A stretch of DNA of 64,000 nt from contig NZ_JAALCR010000005.1 in the NCBI RefSeq assembly GCF_011065895.1, positions 248,001 through 312,000 on the forward strand, read 5' to 3'. The notes under the pieces were generated by a model that had not been told where the DNA came from, did not search any database, and saw only the letters and a program-made list of their open reading frames with translations. Shown piece by piece: positions 44,947 to 51,941 of this stretch (position 1 is the first letter of the stretch; every line of letters starts with the position of its first letter). The stretch is from Paludisphaera rhizosphaerae. GTDB taxonomy: Bacteria; Planctomycetota; Planctomycetia; Isosphaerales; Isosphaeraceae. The position numbers were made by a program, and so were the translations under genes.

Positions 44947-45963
44947 ATGATGGACGATCGCGAGCGGCTCACACTGGACGAGGTTCACGAACTGGTCGCG
45001 TCGGTCCTGACGCGACACGGCCTGGCGCCGGCCCACGTGGAGGCGTGCGCCGACGTGATGACGGCCGGCGAGCGCGACGGCGGCGGGTCGCACGGGATCT
45101 TCCGACTGTTGATGTGCATGAACTCGATCCGGGCGGGGAAGGTCTCGCTGGACGCGGAACCCGTGGTGGAAGACGCCGCGCAAGGGATCGTCCGCGTCGA
45201 CGCCGGCGGCGCGTTCGCGCCGCTGGCCTTCCGTCGCGGGCTGCCGGCGCTCGTCCAGAAGGCCCGCGAGGTCGGCCTGGCGGCGATGGCCGTCAACGAC
45301 TGCTGCCACTTCGCGGCGCTCTTCCCGGAGGTCGAAGCGATCGCCCGCGAGGGTCTCGTCGGGTTCGCGTTCACGCCCAGCCACGCGTGGGTCGCGCCGG
45401 CGGGGGGCTCGCGGCCGTTGCTGGGGACGAACCCGATCGCCTTCGGCTGGCCGAGGCCCGCCGGCGACCCCTTCGTCTTCGACTTCGCCACCAGCGCCTC
45501 GGCTCGCGGCGAGCTTGAACTGCACCGCCGCGAGGACCGCCCGACGCCGCCGGGATGGGGCGTCGACGCATCGGGAACGCCCACCACCGACGCCGCCGAG
45601 ATCCTCGAAGGCGCCATGCTCCCCTTCGGCGGCCACAAGGGCTCGGCCCTCTCCCTGATGGTCGAATTGATCGCTGGCCCGCTCATCGGCGACCTGACCA
45701 GCGTCGACTCGATCGCCTACGACGCCGGCGCGAAAGGCGCCCCGCTCGGCGGCGAACTGCTCCTGGCGATCGACCCCTCCCGGATGCTCGGCGACGGTGC
45801 CCCGAAGCATCTCGCCCGCGCCGAGGCGATCTTCGAAGGCGTCGTCTCCCAGGGCGCCCGCCTCCCCTCGCTCCGCCGCTACGAGGCCCGACGAAAGAGC
45901 GAAGCCGAGGGCGTCCTGATCCCCCGCAAACTGCTGGACGAGGTCCGGGCGATGTTGGTTTGA
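44947..45963 (+). CDS. Ldh2/malate-lactate dehydrogenase-family NAD(P)-dependent oxidoreductase
   Basis: 338 residues. LTLDEVHELVASVLTRHGLAPAHVEACADVMTAGERDGGGSHGIFRL is the family N-terminus, LLGTNPIAFGWPR and FDFATSASARGELELHRR are core blocks, and LPFGGHKGSALSLMVELIAGPL is the nicotinamide-binding segment. The catalytic His is in VNDCCHFAALFPE, where many members have NSNHFG, so the Gly is replaced. Substrates in the family are malate, lactate, ureidoglycolate or sugar acids such as 2,3-diketogulonate. Two ATGs (44947, 44950) follow a GGAGG site. Possibly handles an acid sugar from the nearby glycan locus. Confidence 0.87.
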   Translation: MMDDRERLTLDEVHELVASVLTRHGLAPAHVEACADVMTAGERDGGGSHGIFRLLMCMNSIRAGKVSLDAEPVVEDAAQGIVRVDAGGAFAPLAFRRGLPALVQKAREVGLAAMAVNDCCHFAALFPEVEAIAREGLVGFAFTPSHAWVAPAGGSRPLLGTNPIAFGWPRPAGDPFVFDFATSASARGELELHRREDRPTPPGWGVDASGTPTTDAAEILEGAMLPFGGHKGSALSLMVELIAGPLIGDLTSVDSIAYDAGAKGAPLGGELLLAIDPSRMLGDGAPKHLARAEAIFEGVVSQGARLPSLRRYEARRKSEAEGVLIPRKLLDEVRAMLV

Positions 45964-45976
45964 GCGTCGCGGGAGG

Positions 45977-46546
45977 TCACCGCAACGATGTGGCGACGAG
46001 GTCCGCCAGCTTGCGATCCAGGTCGGCGGCGACAGCATCGACCTGGGGATCGCCGAGGCGGCCGAAGAGGCTCGACGGCAGGTCGTATTCCACGCAGGTC
46101 CCTCCCCCTTCGGGCTCGTAGACCAGCACGCGAAGGGGCGCATACAGCGCTGCGCCGACGTCGTGGCGGGTCATCTCGACGGCGAACAGCGGATTGCCGA
46201 CGACGTACTGCACGACCTTGCGCCTCGGGCCAACAAGCCCCAGCAGCGTGCCGTGGTCCTGCTTCGCGAAGATCATGAATCCGCTCGGCCCGGCCATCTT
46301 CTCGATCGCCGCCCGGACCTCCGCCGGGGCCGCGCCCTGGGCCAACGTCGCGGCCGGCACCGGGTCATGCCGACCCAGACGCGCCTCGAACGCCGCCGTC
46401 GCCTCCGCAAACGGCCGGGCCGACGTCTCGCGGATGTGCTCCACCGTGAACCGTGAACGCCCCTTCTCGCCCATTGCTCCCGCTCCCGCCGCCAAGCAGG
46501 CAGCCGACAGCAAAACCGCCGCTCCCAAAGCCCTCGCAACACGCAT
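45977..46546 (-). CDS. Exported DUF302 protein
   Basis: 189 residues. A signal peptide (RALGAAVLLSAACLAAGAGA) is followed by one DUF302 domain of about 140 residues: FMIFAKQDHGTLLGLVG, KVVQYVVGNPLFAVEMTRHD, AALYAPLRVLVYEPEGGGTCVEYDLPSSLFG. DUF302 proteins are small alpha/beta sandwiches of unknown function, often exported and found near redox or sulfur genes. GGGGAGG lies 6 bases before the ATG, and a short palindrome lies about 30 bases upstream. It converges with the Ldh2-type gene. Confidence 0.85.
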   Translation of the reverse strand: MRVARALGAAVLLSAACLAAGAGAMGEKGRSRFTVEHIRETSARPFAEATAAFEARLGRHDPVPAATLAQGAAPAEVRAAIEKMAGPSGFMIFAKQDHGTLLGLVGPRRKVVQYVVGNPLFAVEMTRHDVGAALYAPLRVLVYEPEGGGTCVEYDLPSSLFGRLGDPQVDAVAADLDRKLADLVATSLR

Positions 46547-46573
46547 CGGTATCCTCCCCTTTTGATGAACAAC

Positions 46574-46589
46574 GGAGCCTCCAGGCTCC
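46574..46589. repeat. Short palindrome upstream of the DUF302 gene
   Basis: Arms ggagcct and aggctcc separated by two bases, 28 bases upstream of the minus-strand start at 46546. It could be an operator, an mRNA hairpin in the leader or a small dispersed repeat. Confidence 0.4.
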
Positions 46590-46686
46590 GGCTTATCTCA
46601 CCACAAGTCGCATATACAACTTAGGGGTGACGCAATGAAAATCAAGGGGGGCCGGTCGAGAAGCGAGTGTGGACCGATGGCCTGTC

Positions 46687-46705
46687 CCTTCCCTCTCGGG
46701 GAAGG
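46687..46705 (+). terminator. Hairpin with T-run, possible terminator or decayed repeat
   Basis: Arms ccttccc and gggaagg around tctcg, followed on the plus strand by ccttttg. It resembles hairpin 1 of the two-hairpin repeat without hairpin 2. No plus-strand gene is known upstream, so its role is unclear. Confidence 0.3.
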
Positions 46706-46722
46706 CCTTTTGTCGCCCTACG

Positions 46723-47928
46723 TCATCCTGACATCCAACGCTCAGCCTTGCGGCGGGCGAGGCGTTCCAGTTCCTGCCAATCCTCGGCGGTCATGTGCCT
46801 GGCGGTTACATGACGTTCACGCGTCGGCCCGTTTACCGAGAACGGATTACCGACGACCTCACGCAGCAACGGAACCGGCATGAAGATGCGGTAACGCTCG
46901 ACGCCTTCGGGAGGGCAGCCCGGATAGAACAGGGACTGCTCGACGAAATACGCCGCTTTCTGCAACAGGCCGTAAGGAGATAGGTCGTCGCCGGGGCGAG
47001 GCGAAGCGATCATCGCGCCGAGTTCCTGGGGCGAGAGTCGTGAGACCTTCTCGCACCAACGCGCGACCTCTTCAGTTTCCTTACCGAAGTCGATGTGAAA
47101 GGCCGCTCCCTCGGCGATGTACTGGGCATTCCCGAGATTTATGTCGTCCGCGTTTCCTTCCAGTTCCCAGGCTCCGACCTCAAGGGTCATCAGGCTCTCC
47201 CAATAAGGAAGCAGAAGCTCGATACGGCGACAGCAGGCGAGCAGATAACGCCGGATGAGCCGATTCAGGTTGTCCTGCGAGCCCTTCCAATCCTGGCGAT
47301 ACCAGCGAAGCATCAGGCCGACGTCGTCGGATCGCAGCCATTCGTCCTCGGTCATGTGGACGATCGGCCGCCTGTGATCGCGATAGCCCCAGCAATCGTA
47401 GTAAGCCCAGCGCGAATCGGTTGTCTCTTCGATCACGACGCCGGCCGCGCGGGTGTCTCCCAAAGCTCGGAAAGCGGGCCAATCCTCGCAGCGAGCGAGG
47501 AAGGCCACGGGGTCAACGTCCGCAGTGAACAATACCGGGGGGCTTTCCACTTCGTTCTCGTCGTGAGCGACCTGGGACTCGACGCCGAGATCGCCATAAT
47601 GGAAGCAACGCTCGAGGTGGTTGATCCCATACGGGTCGGGGAATTCTTCGATCTCGTTCTTCGCTCCTACCTGGAAGAGGAGAGAGAAGTCGCCTCCAAT
47701 CAGGTCGGGGTTGCGTTCGACAACCGAGAACACGAAGCCTTCCATCGACGGGCCGTAACGGCTCACGTCTTCCCAACACGCACTCAAGAAAAGGTCCTCG
47801 CTCGCCGGGTCATCTTCCATAAACCGGAGCAGCAACCGCAGGCCGTCGCGTGGCGTCAATTCAGCCAGCGGGACGCCCGCCCTGGCGACCTTGGCCCTGA
47901 AACGTCGGATGAGATTCGAGAGTTTCAC
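46723..47928 (-). CDS. Hypothetical cytoplasmic protein
   Basis: About 401 residues from the GTG at 47928. No membrane helix or signal is visible. The sequence is acidic and Trp-rich (DLFLSACWEDVSRYG, CEDWPAFRALGD, RWAYYDCWGYRDH, WLRSDDVGLMLRWYRQDW), with a basic C-terminus (ARHMTAEDWQELERLARRKAERW). I do not recognise the family. The open frame reaches a TTG at 47991, but no ribosome site favours either start; the conserved-looking protein begins VKLSNLIRRFRAKVARAG. It occupies the place where a toxin would be expected after the ParD-like gene but does not resemble ParE. Lower GC than neighbours suggests recent acquisition. Confidence 0.65.
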   Translation of the reverse strand: MKLSNLIRRFRAKVARAGVPLAELTPRDGLRLLLRFMEDDPASEDLFLSACWEDVSRYGPSMEGFVFSVVERNPDLIGGDFSLLFQVGAKNEIEEFPDPYGINHLERCFHYGDLGVESQVAHDENEVESPPVLFTADVDPVAFLARCEDWPAFRALGDTRAAGVVIEETTDSRWAYYDCWGYRDHRRPIVHMTEDEWLRSDDVGLMLRWYRQDWKGSQDNLNRLIRRYLLACCRRIELLLPYWESLMTLEVGAWELEGNADDINLGNAQYIAEGAAFHIDFGKETEEVARWCEKVSRLSPQELGAMIASPRPGDDLSPYGLLQKAAYFVEQSLFYPGCPPEGVERYRIFMPVPLLREVVGNPFSVNGPTRERHVTARHMTAEDWQELERLARRKAERWMSG

Positions 47929-47998
47929 GGCTGGGGAATTCTTCCAGATCTCAGGTAGGCCGTCGCTTGAGCTTCGATTTCGGCAATTCAAGTGGGGT

Positions 47999-48271
47999 TT
48001 ACCGCCGGTGGAGACTCTGCGTCACCGACCCGGCGACGTTCCCAGACCTGGCGTTCCAACCCATCCCAGTCCGCGGGGTCATCTCCGTCGCGGGTCCGCT
48101 CTCCATCCCCTCGCGCAGCTTGGCTTCCAGCTCCTGCTTCGCCGTGCGCTTCTGGGCTTCACGAATGAGGGCCTGGACATACTCCGCGGCCGACGCGTGG
48201 CCTCCGAGCGCCGCCTGCGCCTCGATGAAGGCCATCATCTCGTCGGGAAGCGAGAGATTCATCGTCGTCAT
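47999..48271 (-). CDS. ParD-family antitoxin with frameshifted C-terminus, no toxin gene
   Basis: 90 residues as read. The N-terminus MTTMNLSLPDEMMAFIEAQA and the GHASAAEYVQALIREAQKR segment are a ParD ribbon-helix-helix DNA-binding domain, followed by a helix up to GMESGPATEMTP. Family members then continue DW-D/E-x-(I/L)-xRxVxER. Here the annotated frame reads RTGMGWNARSG, but the +1-shifted frame reads DWDGLERQVWERRRVG and stops at 47988, so a single base appears to have been lost at about 48070. The shifted part is the toxin-binding arm. No ParE-like frame follows. An orphan, probably decaying, antitoxin that may still bind DNA. Confidence 0.8.
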   Translation of the reverse strand: MTTMNLSLPDEMMAFIEAQAALGGHASAAEYVQALIREAQKRTAKQELEAKLREGMESGPATEMTPRTGMGWNARSGNVAGSVTQSLHRR

Positions 48272-48421
48272 GGGTCGGACTTCCCCCCGGATAGGACCGC
48301 CTCATTGTAGCAAGGGTTAAAATCCTAGGCAGTCGGCGGCGACTGACGCGATCGGCTCCGGGGTTCGTCCTCGGCCCACCCCTCGTCCATATCGCCAATT
48401 TCAAGGGCGGCGGAGCGTCGC

Positions 48422-50092
48422 CTAGCGTGGGTCGCTCGGGGAGGGTACGGCTTTTCTCGCCTCATTGACGCGACGTAGGCCGTCGAGGAATTCCTTGACC
48501 TGACGCTGGACCTCGGCCGTCTGCCGCACAGTGACCATGAGAGGTCGGTTCGGGTCGACCTCGTGGCCGCCTTCCGGCGATGACTTGACGACGTGCGCGA
48601 AGTAGGGGCGCAATGTGCCACGTCCGCCTTGCGTGACCCAGCTCTGCGACTCGACCTTCGCAGCGATCAATTCCAGGAGAGGCCAGGCCGGGTCCGGGAT
48701 CGCATCTTGATCTTCGACCGGACCGGGAGCGATCCCGAGCAACTCGCCGATCTCATAGCTTCGGTTGACGAGTTCCGTCGCGGGGACGATCGGGCTCACA
48801 GGAGGCTGGGGGTTCGCAGCCAAGCGGGACGGGGGAGCCCCATCGACTGACGAGACGAATCCGGGTGGGCTCGGCATGGTCGGCGTCGGCGGTGCGGGCG
48901 GAAGCAACGCCGGCGGGGCGTCGAGGCGAGCCGCCTGGAGCCGCCTCAACCCCGTTAAGAGCCTACCGATGCGGTCGTGCGTCGACCGGTCCTGGCGGAT
49001 GAGCATGCTGAGGTTCAGGGGAAGCGGCTTGATTTGCGGGCCTGCTTGACCGCCCTGTTCCCAGGTCTCTGGCGCGATCGTCCGCGTGATCAGTCCGGCC
49101 AGTGCGATGAAATCGGCGTCCGTGATCGCGCGGCCGTCCGGGATGCTGCCGTCGGCGCCGAGGATGTCCCCGACGTAGTAGGTCCTGAGCAGGTAATCCC
49201 CGTCGCCGGTCCTGGGCGCGATCGGAGTCGGGGCCGTGGGCTTCGCGGTCGGCTGCCCGGGCTGGCCCTGGGCGAAACCGGCCACGCCCACCCCCGCCGC
49301 GGCGACCATCAACAGGACCGCGGCGCTCGTCTTGATCTTGGTCATCAACAGGCCTCCTTGGACTTCACGGGTCAACAAAGCGACGGCCGCGGGGACGGCC
49401 GTCGCGCCTCCGGCACAGGCGAAGGCCTTCGGGATCGGGGCGACGGCGGACGCCTCCTCGGCCGCCAGGGCGAGCCAGGCGGCCGTCGAGAGCGTGACGC
49501 CCCGTCGCCGCAAGCGATCCGCCAGCAGGCTGCGGGCCCGAGAGTGGCGGCCGGAGAGGGTGCCGATCGGACAGCCCAGCCGGTCCGCCGCCTCGCGGTG
49601 CGAGCAACCTTCGAGGTCGCACAGGACGATCGGCATGCGGTACTTCTCCGGCAGGCGGATCAGTTCGCGGTCGAGCGTCTCGACGAGCATGCCGCGCGGG
49701 TCGGTGGGCGTCGTCCAGGGCTCGTGGGCGTCCCCCTGCACTTCGCGCAGCCTGCGACGGGCTCGGATCGCCCGCGCCTTCAAGGCGGTCCGGCAGGCGA
49801 CGCCGTAAAGCCAGGCGACGAGCCGGTCGCCGGGGCGGACGACATCGGCCCGGCGGGCGAGGACCAGGAACGTCGCCTGGAAGGCGTCGTCCGCGTCGTG
49901 GTGGTCGCGCAGGATCCGACGGCAGACGCGCCAGACCATCGGCCCGTGACGCCCGACGAGCACCTCGAAGGCGGCCGGCTCGCTGGTCGCGACGAACCGA
50001 TCGAGCAGAACATCGTCCGGGAGCGACCCGATCGCCCCCGCCTGGATCAGCGTGCGAAGTCCGTCTACGGTCCCTTTCACCGATTCACCCAT
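48422..50092 (-). CDS. Membrane-tethered ECF sigma factor with duplicated extracytoplasmic domain
   Basis: 556 residues. Sigma region 2 at about 25-110 (HDADDAFQATFLVLARRAD; WLYGVACRTALKARAIRARRR) and region 4 at about 140-195 (LPEKYRMPIVLCDLEGCSHREAADRLGCPIGTL). An Ala-rich linker leads to one membrane helix at about 252-273 (TKIKTSAAVLLMVAAAGVGVAG). The outer part has two copies of one domain, about 300-390 and 445-546, each with Y-x-(V/I)-G-(D/E)-(I/L)-LG, an I-x-x-x-(I/V)-x-x-x-(S/T)W-x-x-GG block, and a terminal ...QVKEFLDGLRR-like helix. This resembles secretin/STN-type domains common in planctomycetes. Start 50092 is chosen by comparison with the paralogue at 28489-30126. Confidence 0.85.
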   Translation of the reverse strand: MGESVKGTVDGLRTLIQAGAIGSLPDDVLLDRFVATSEPAAFEVLVGRHGPMVWRVCRRILRDHHDADDAFQATFLVLARRADVVRPGDRLVAWLYGVACRTALKARAIRARRRLREVQGDAHEPWTTPTDPRGMLVETLDRELIRLPEKYRMPIVLCDLEGCSHREAADRLGCPIGTLSGRHSRARSLLADRLRRRGVTLSTAAWLALAAEEASAVAPIPKAFACAGGATAVPAAVALLTREVQGGLLMTKIKTSAAVLLMVAAAGVGVAGFAQGQPGQPTAKPTAPTPIAPRTGDGDYLLRTYYVGDILGADGSIPDGRAITDADFIALAGLITRTIAPETWEQGGQAGPQIKPLPLNLSMLIRQDRSTHDRIGRLLTGLRRLQAARLDAPPALLPPAPPTPTMPSPPGFVSSVDGAPPSRLAANPQPPVSPIVPATELVNRSYEIGELLGIAPGPVEDQDAIPDPAWPLLELIAAKVESQSWVTQGGRGTLRPYFAHVVKSSPEGGHEVDPNRPLMVTVRQTAEVQRQVKEFLDGLRRVNEARKAVPSPSDPR

Positions 50093-50751
50093 CCCTGAAA
50101 CGTGGCTCGATCTCCCGACCACAACCCAGGATTACCCGATGGGGATGCATCTCATACGTTTTTTTCCGAGACGGAACCGGAGAAGCAGATCTCCCCGCAG
50201 CGTGAGTCCCTCGGCGTTTCGTTCGAGTTGAACCGAGGGAGGCCGACCGCAGACGCGGGAAGCTGGGCATTCACCCTTGGCCCTCCATTCATTTCAATCA
50301 CCAGACTCGTCGAATTCAGCTGCCTCGACGCGACTGAGGGTCGAGATTCTCGATCACCATCGTGGTTTTGGAACCCTAGTCGCGATAGAGGACGCGATCA
50401 AAGAACGGCCGGCGGCGACGCCAGGCCTGGATCTTGTGAGGCTCCCGTAGGCGATCACGTTGGGGACGGACGCGACGAGCGTCTCGACGAAAATCGCCGA
50501 ACGAAGCCACGGCCCGACTCAACGCAACCATCACGAAAACAACGATTTACACGGCCGCCACGACGTCGCTCGCCCCGGCGATCGAACCCATTTCGGACCC
50601 GAGGGCGTCGAGTCGCGGTGGGTAGTCGACGGTGTGGCGTGCGGCTCATTGACAATTCGGTGGGATCGAAACGACGGGCTTGCCGGACGTGTCCTCGCTC
50701 AACAACACCATCACTCGCCGGGTGCCGTTTCGGGATCGAGGGTTGAAGTCG

Positions 50752-50780
50752 GGTGCCATTGCCACGCTTGCGTGACCATG
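50752..50780 (+). repeat. 29-base repeat, copy 1
   Basis: Begins ggtgccattgccacgc and contains the hairpin core ccacgc-tt-gcgtg. It matches copy 2 at 27 of 29 positions, in opposite orientation, 36 bases apart. Confidence 0.8.
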
Positions 50781-50816
50781 AGGTGGGCGACGGTCGCACA
50801 GTTGCCCACGCCGGTT

Positions 50817-50845
50817 CATGGCCACGCAAGCGTGGCCATGGCACC
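50817..50845 (-). repeat. 29-base repeat, copy 2 (inverted)
   Basis: On the plus strand it contains tggccacgc-aa-gcgtggcca, a perfect 9-bp hairpin with a two-base centre. Copy 1 has two mismatches to it. The pair could also fold together into a long stem. Confidence 0.8.
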
Positions 50846-50998
50846 CAGATCCGCTTCCTTCGGTGGTGTGGTATTGTGTGCGGAGCGTCGTAAAGGCGCG
50901 CGATCGAAGCCAACGCCTGATCGGATCAAACACCCAGTCTTCACAAGACTTGCGTCGACACCGCATCGCACGAACGAAGCCGAATCGAAGCCGACGGC

Positions 50999-51844
50999 TC
51001 ACATGCGGGCCAGGTGGGCCGTCAGGCTGCGGAAGCGGGCTTCGACCTCGGCGGGGTGGATGTCGGGGGCGGCGAGGGCGCGATCGACGGCGGCCGACCA
51101 CTGGTCGAGTTCGGGCTTGACCAGTTCATACACGTCGAAGCATTCGGGCTCGGGCTGAGAGGCGAGGAGGGAGAACTCGCGGCGGACGTGGCCGCGCATG
51201 TCGCGGAGGTATTCCTTGAATCGACGCTCGACGGAAAGGTGGTCCGTACCGCCGGCCTCCTCGTCGGCGTAGCAGCCGCAGGCCCCGGTGAAGCAGCGCA
51301 GCTCGGTCTCGACGAACTGGAGCAGGTGCAAGGCCACGGCCCGGCGGCCGACCTCGGGGGTCCATTCGCCGTCGAAGCCCAGGCGGACCTCGCTGCGGAG
51401 GAAGGCGATCTGCTGGCGGAGTTTGTCGTCCTCGGACTTCAGGGCGTGGAGGTAATAGTCCTCGCCCACCGACTCATCGCGCGACGCGGCCATCTTCCGG
51501 CCGTGAGCGTCCAGCATGGCCACGACCGCGTTCAGCCGGGCCGAGAGGAACTGCTCGCGTCCCTCGCGACGGATCCACTCGCGGTTCTCCTCGGCCTCCT
51601 CGCGCTGGAGGTGCACCGTGTAGGCGACCCCGACCAGGGCCACTCCCGTGAAGAGGGCGTTGACCAGACCGAAGGTGTCGCCGAATTGCCCCAGCCGCTC
51701 GGTCCAGTTGACGGGGACGCCCTCCTCGTCGAGCGCCGCCGAGAGCCGGAAGGCCACGAACGCCGCCGCCAGGCAGACGACCCACGCCCCCACCACCAGC
51801 CCCGCCGCACTCCAGACCGCCCTCGCCTCGGATCGTCTCTCCAT
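50999..51844 (-). CDS. Hypothetical membrane protein with two N-terminal helices and a helical cytoplasmic domain
   Basis: 281 residues. Two membrane helices (WSAAGLVVGAWVVCLAAAFVAF and GLVNALFTGVALVGVAYTVHL), separated by RLGQFGDTFG, precede a long helical, Glu/Arg-rich region (QREEAEENREWIRREGREQF) and an all-helical domain with Cys-containing RCFTGACGCYADEEAGG. The GDTFG-(L/A)-VNALF-x-G pattern, two helices then a coiled coil starting QREE, is shared with proteins often annotated as putative phage abortive infection or uncharacterised membrane proteins. Function unknown. It lies in the accessory-looking stretch beside the inverted repeats. Confidence 0.68.
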   Translation of the reverse strand: MERRSEARAVWSAAGLVVGAWVVCLAAAFVAFRLSAALDEEGVPVNWTERLGQFGDTFGLVNALFTGVALVGVAYTVHLQREEAEENREWIRREGREQFLSARLNAVVAMLDAHGRKMAASRDESVGEDYYLHALKSEDDKLRQQIAFLRSEVRLGFDGEWTPEVGRRAVALHLLQFVETELRCFTGACGCYADEEAGGTDHLSVERRFKEYLRDMRGHVRREFSLLASQPEPECFDVYELVKPELDQWSAAVDRALAAPDIHPAEVEARFRSLTAHLARM

Positions 51845-51941
51845 CGGTCGACCGCCCTCGGTCCGCGGGGGCTCGCCGGCCGCTCGCCGCGATCCGCCCT
51901 GCTCCATCATGCCAGCCCGCGAGGCCCCCGTCGACGCCCGC

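Larger units (their letters stand above)
50093..50998. other. Long non-coding region with an inverted repeat pair
   Basis: About 900 bases with no convincing gene. GC is patchy, and open frames have no domain-like sequence. It holds two inverted 29-base repeats (50752-50845). It probably includes the promoter of the sigma fusion gene at 50092 on the minus strand. Confidence 0.5.

Noticed and set aside
47928-48271. Complete ParDE toxin-antitoxin system
   Set aside because: The following gene is about 400 residues and does not resemble ParE; the antitoxin C-terminus is frameshifted.
50752-50845. CRISPR-like repeats
   Set aside because: Only two copies, in opposite orientation, with no regular spacers and no cas genes.
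50460-51158. Plus-strand open frame of about 230 codons
   Set aside because: Ser/Thr/Arg-rich without domain or ribosome site; overlaps the inverted repeats and the 50999-51844 gene.
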